A stretch of 64,000 bases of DNA. Source: Actinacidiphila glaucinigra (GTDB taxonomy: Bacteria > Actinomycetota > Actinomycetes > Streptomycetales > Streptomycetaceae). Location: NCBI RefSeq assembly GCF_900188405.1, contig NZ_FZOF01000016.1:119987-183986 (forward strand). Direction: 5' to 3'. Shown here in pieces: positions 64,000 through 64,000 of the stretch (its first letter is position 1; each line of letters begins with the position of its first letter). The translations under genes and the position numbers were made by a program. Under the pieces are notes generated by a model. That model worked only from the letters and a program-made list of their open reading frames with translations, was not told the origin of the DNA and ran no database searches.

Positions 64000-64000
64000 T

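Noticed and set aside
1..64000. CRISPR arrays, rRNA operons, reverse transcriptases
   Set aside because: No regularly spaced repeats, rRNA sequence or RT motifs seen.

Overview
The window is GC-rich actinobacterial DNA and almost certainly Streptomyces or a close relative. It has GTG starts, GTGA/ATGA stop-start overlaps, strong third-position GC, a trypsin-nSTAND-WD40 giant with its Trypco1 partner, and secreted CBM-bearing glycosidases. Two mobile-type defence clusters dominate it, separated and followed by ordinary chromosomal genes.

Region A (1 to about 34.8 kb) looks like the right part of an integrated genomic island. It ends at 34789-34833 with the 3' half of a tRNA gene without its 5' half, the scar left when an element integrates into a tRNA. 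Inside it are, in order: a DUF262/DUF1524 GmrSD-like protein (cut by the window edge); a DGQHR/ParB-like protein; a giant SF1 helicase with a C-terminal MTES_1575-type nuclease fold; a UvrD-like helicase with a RelE-like N-terminus; and the DISARM core drmA-drmB-drmC. The same 15-bp palindromic site lies upstream of the DUF262 gene and in both divergent gaps (DGQHR/helicase and RelE-UvrD/drmA), so these seven genes look like one regulon. Next comes a five-gene, partly overlapping operon: a two-TM coiled-coil protein and a one-TM protein with an Asp in the membrane helix (a ZorAB/MotAB-like pair), then a vWA, a PP2C phosphatase and a kinase (a TerY-P-like triad). After it lie a solo adenine methyltransferase fused to an HsdS-like specificity domain, a small helical protein, a free-standing RNase H, an anchored exported protein and a HEPN remnant. 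A three-gene operon follows with a possible degenerate J-domain protein, a small unknown and an Hsp70 fused to a NYN (Zc3h12a-like) ribonuclease domain. Two further unknown genes, a HhH-like protein and an acidic helical protein, close the island.

Region B (34.8-39 kb) is the chromosomal flank: a decayed zinc-ribbon gene, a small secreted protein and a secreted GH30 glycosidase. Region C (39-53 kb) is a second conflict cluster: Trypco1 plus a trypsin-nSTAND-WD40 protein, a small membrane protein, and a complete Wadjet type III operon (jetABCD), the SMC-based anti-plasmid system. Region D (53-62 kb) is housekeeping or metabolic: a TauE/LysR divergent pair, an ABC transporter, a fossil of the nSTAND-WD40 gene, a GNAT enzyme, zwf-gnd of the pentose phosphate pathway, and a lipoprotein. 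Region E (62.6-64 kb) is a decayed IS5-family element with an extra solo end, bracketing a small gene whose stop codon lies in the IS end.

The two least familiar assemblies, and the best candidates for undescribed systems, are the motor-like pair plus phospho-signalling triad (18.2-22.7 kb) and the J-like/unknown/Hsp70-NYN operon (27.5-32.0 kb). All functional assignments come from reading motifs by eye; no database search was possible.
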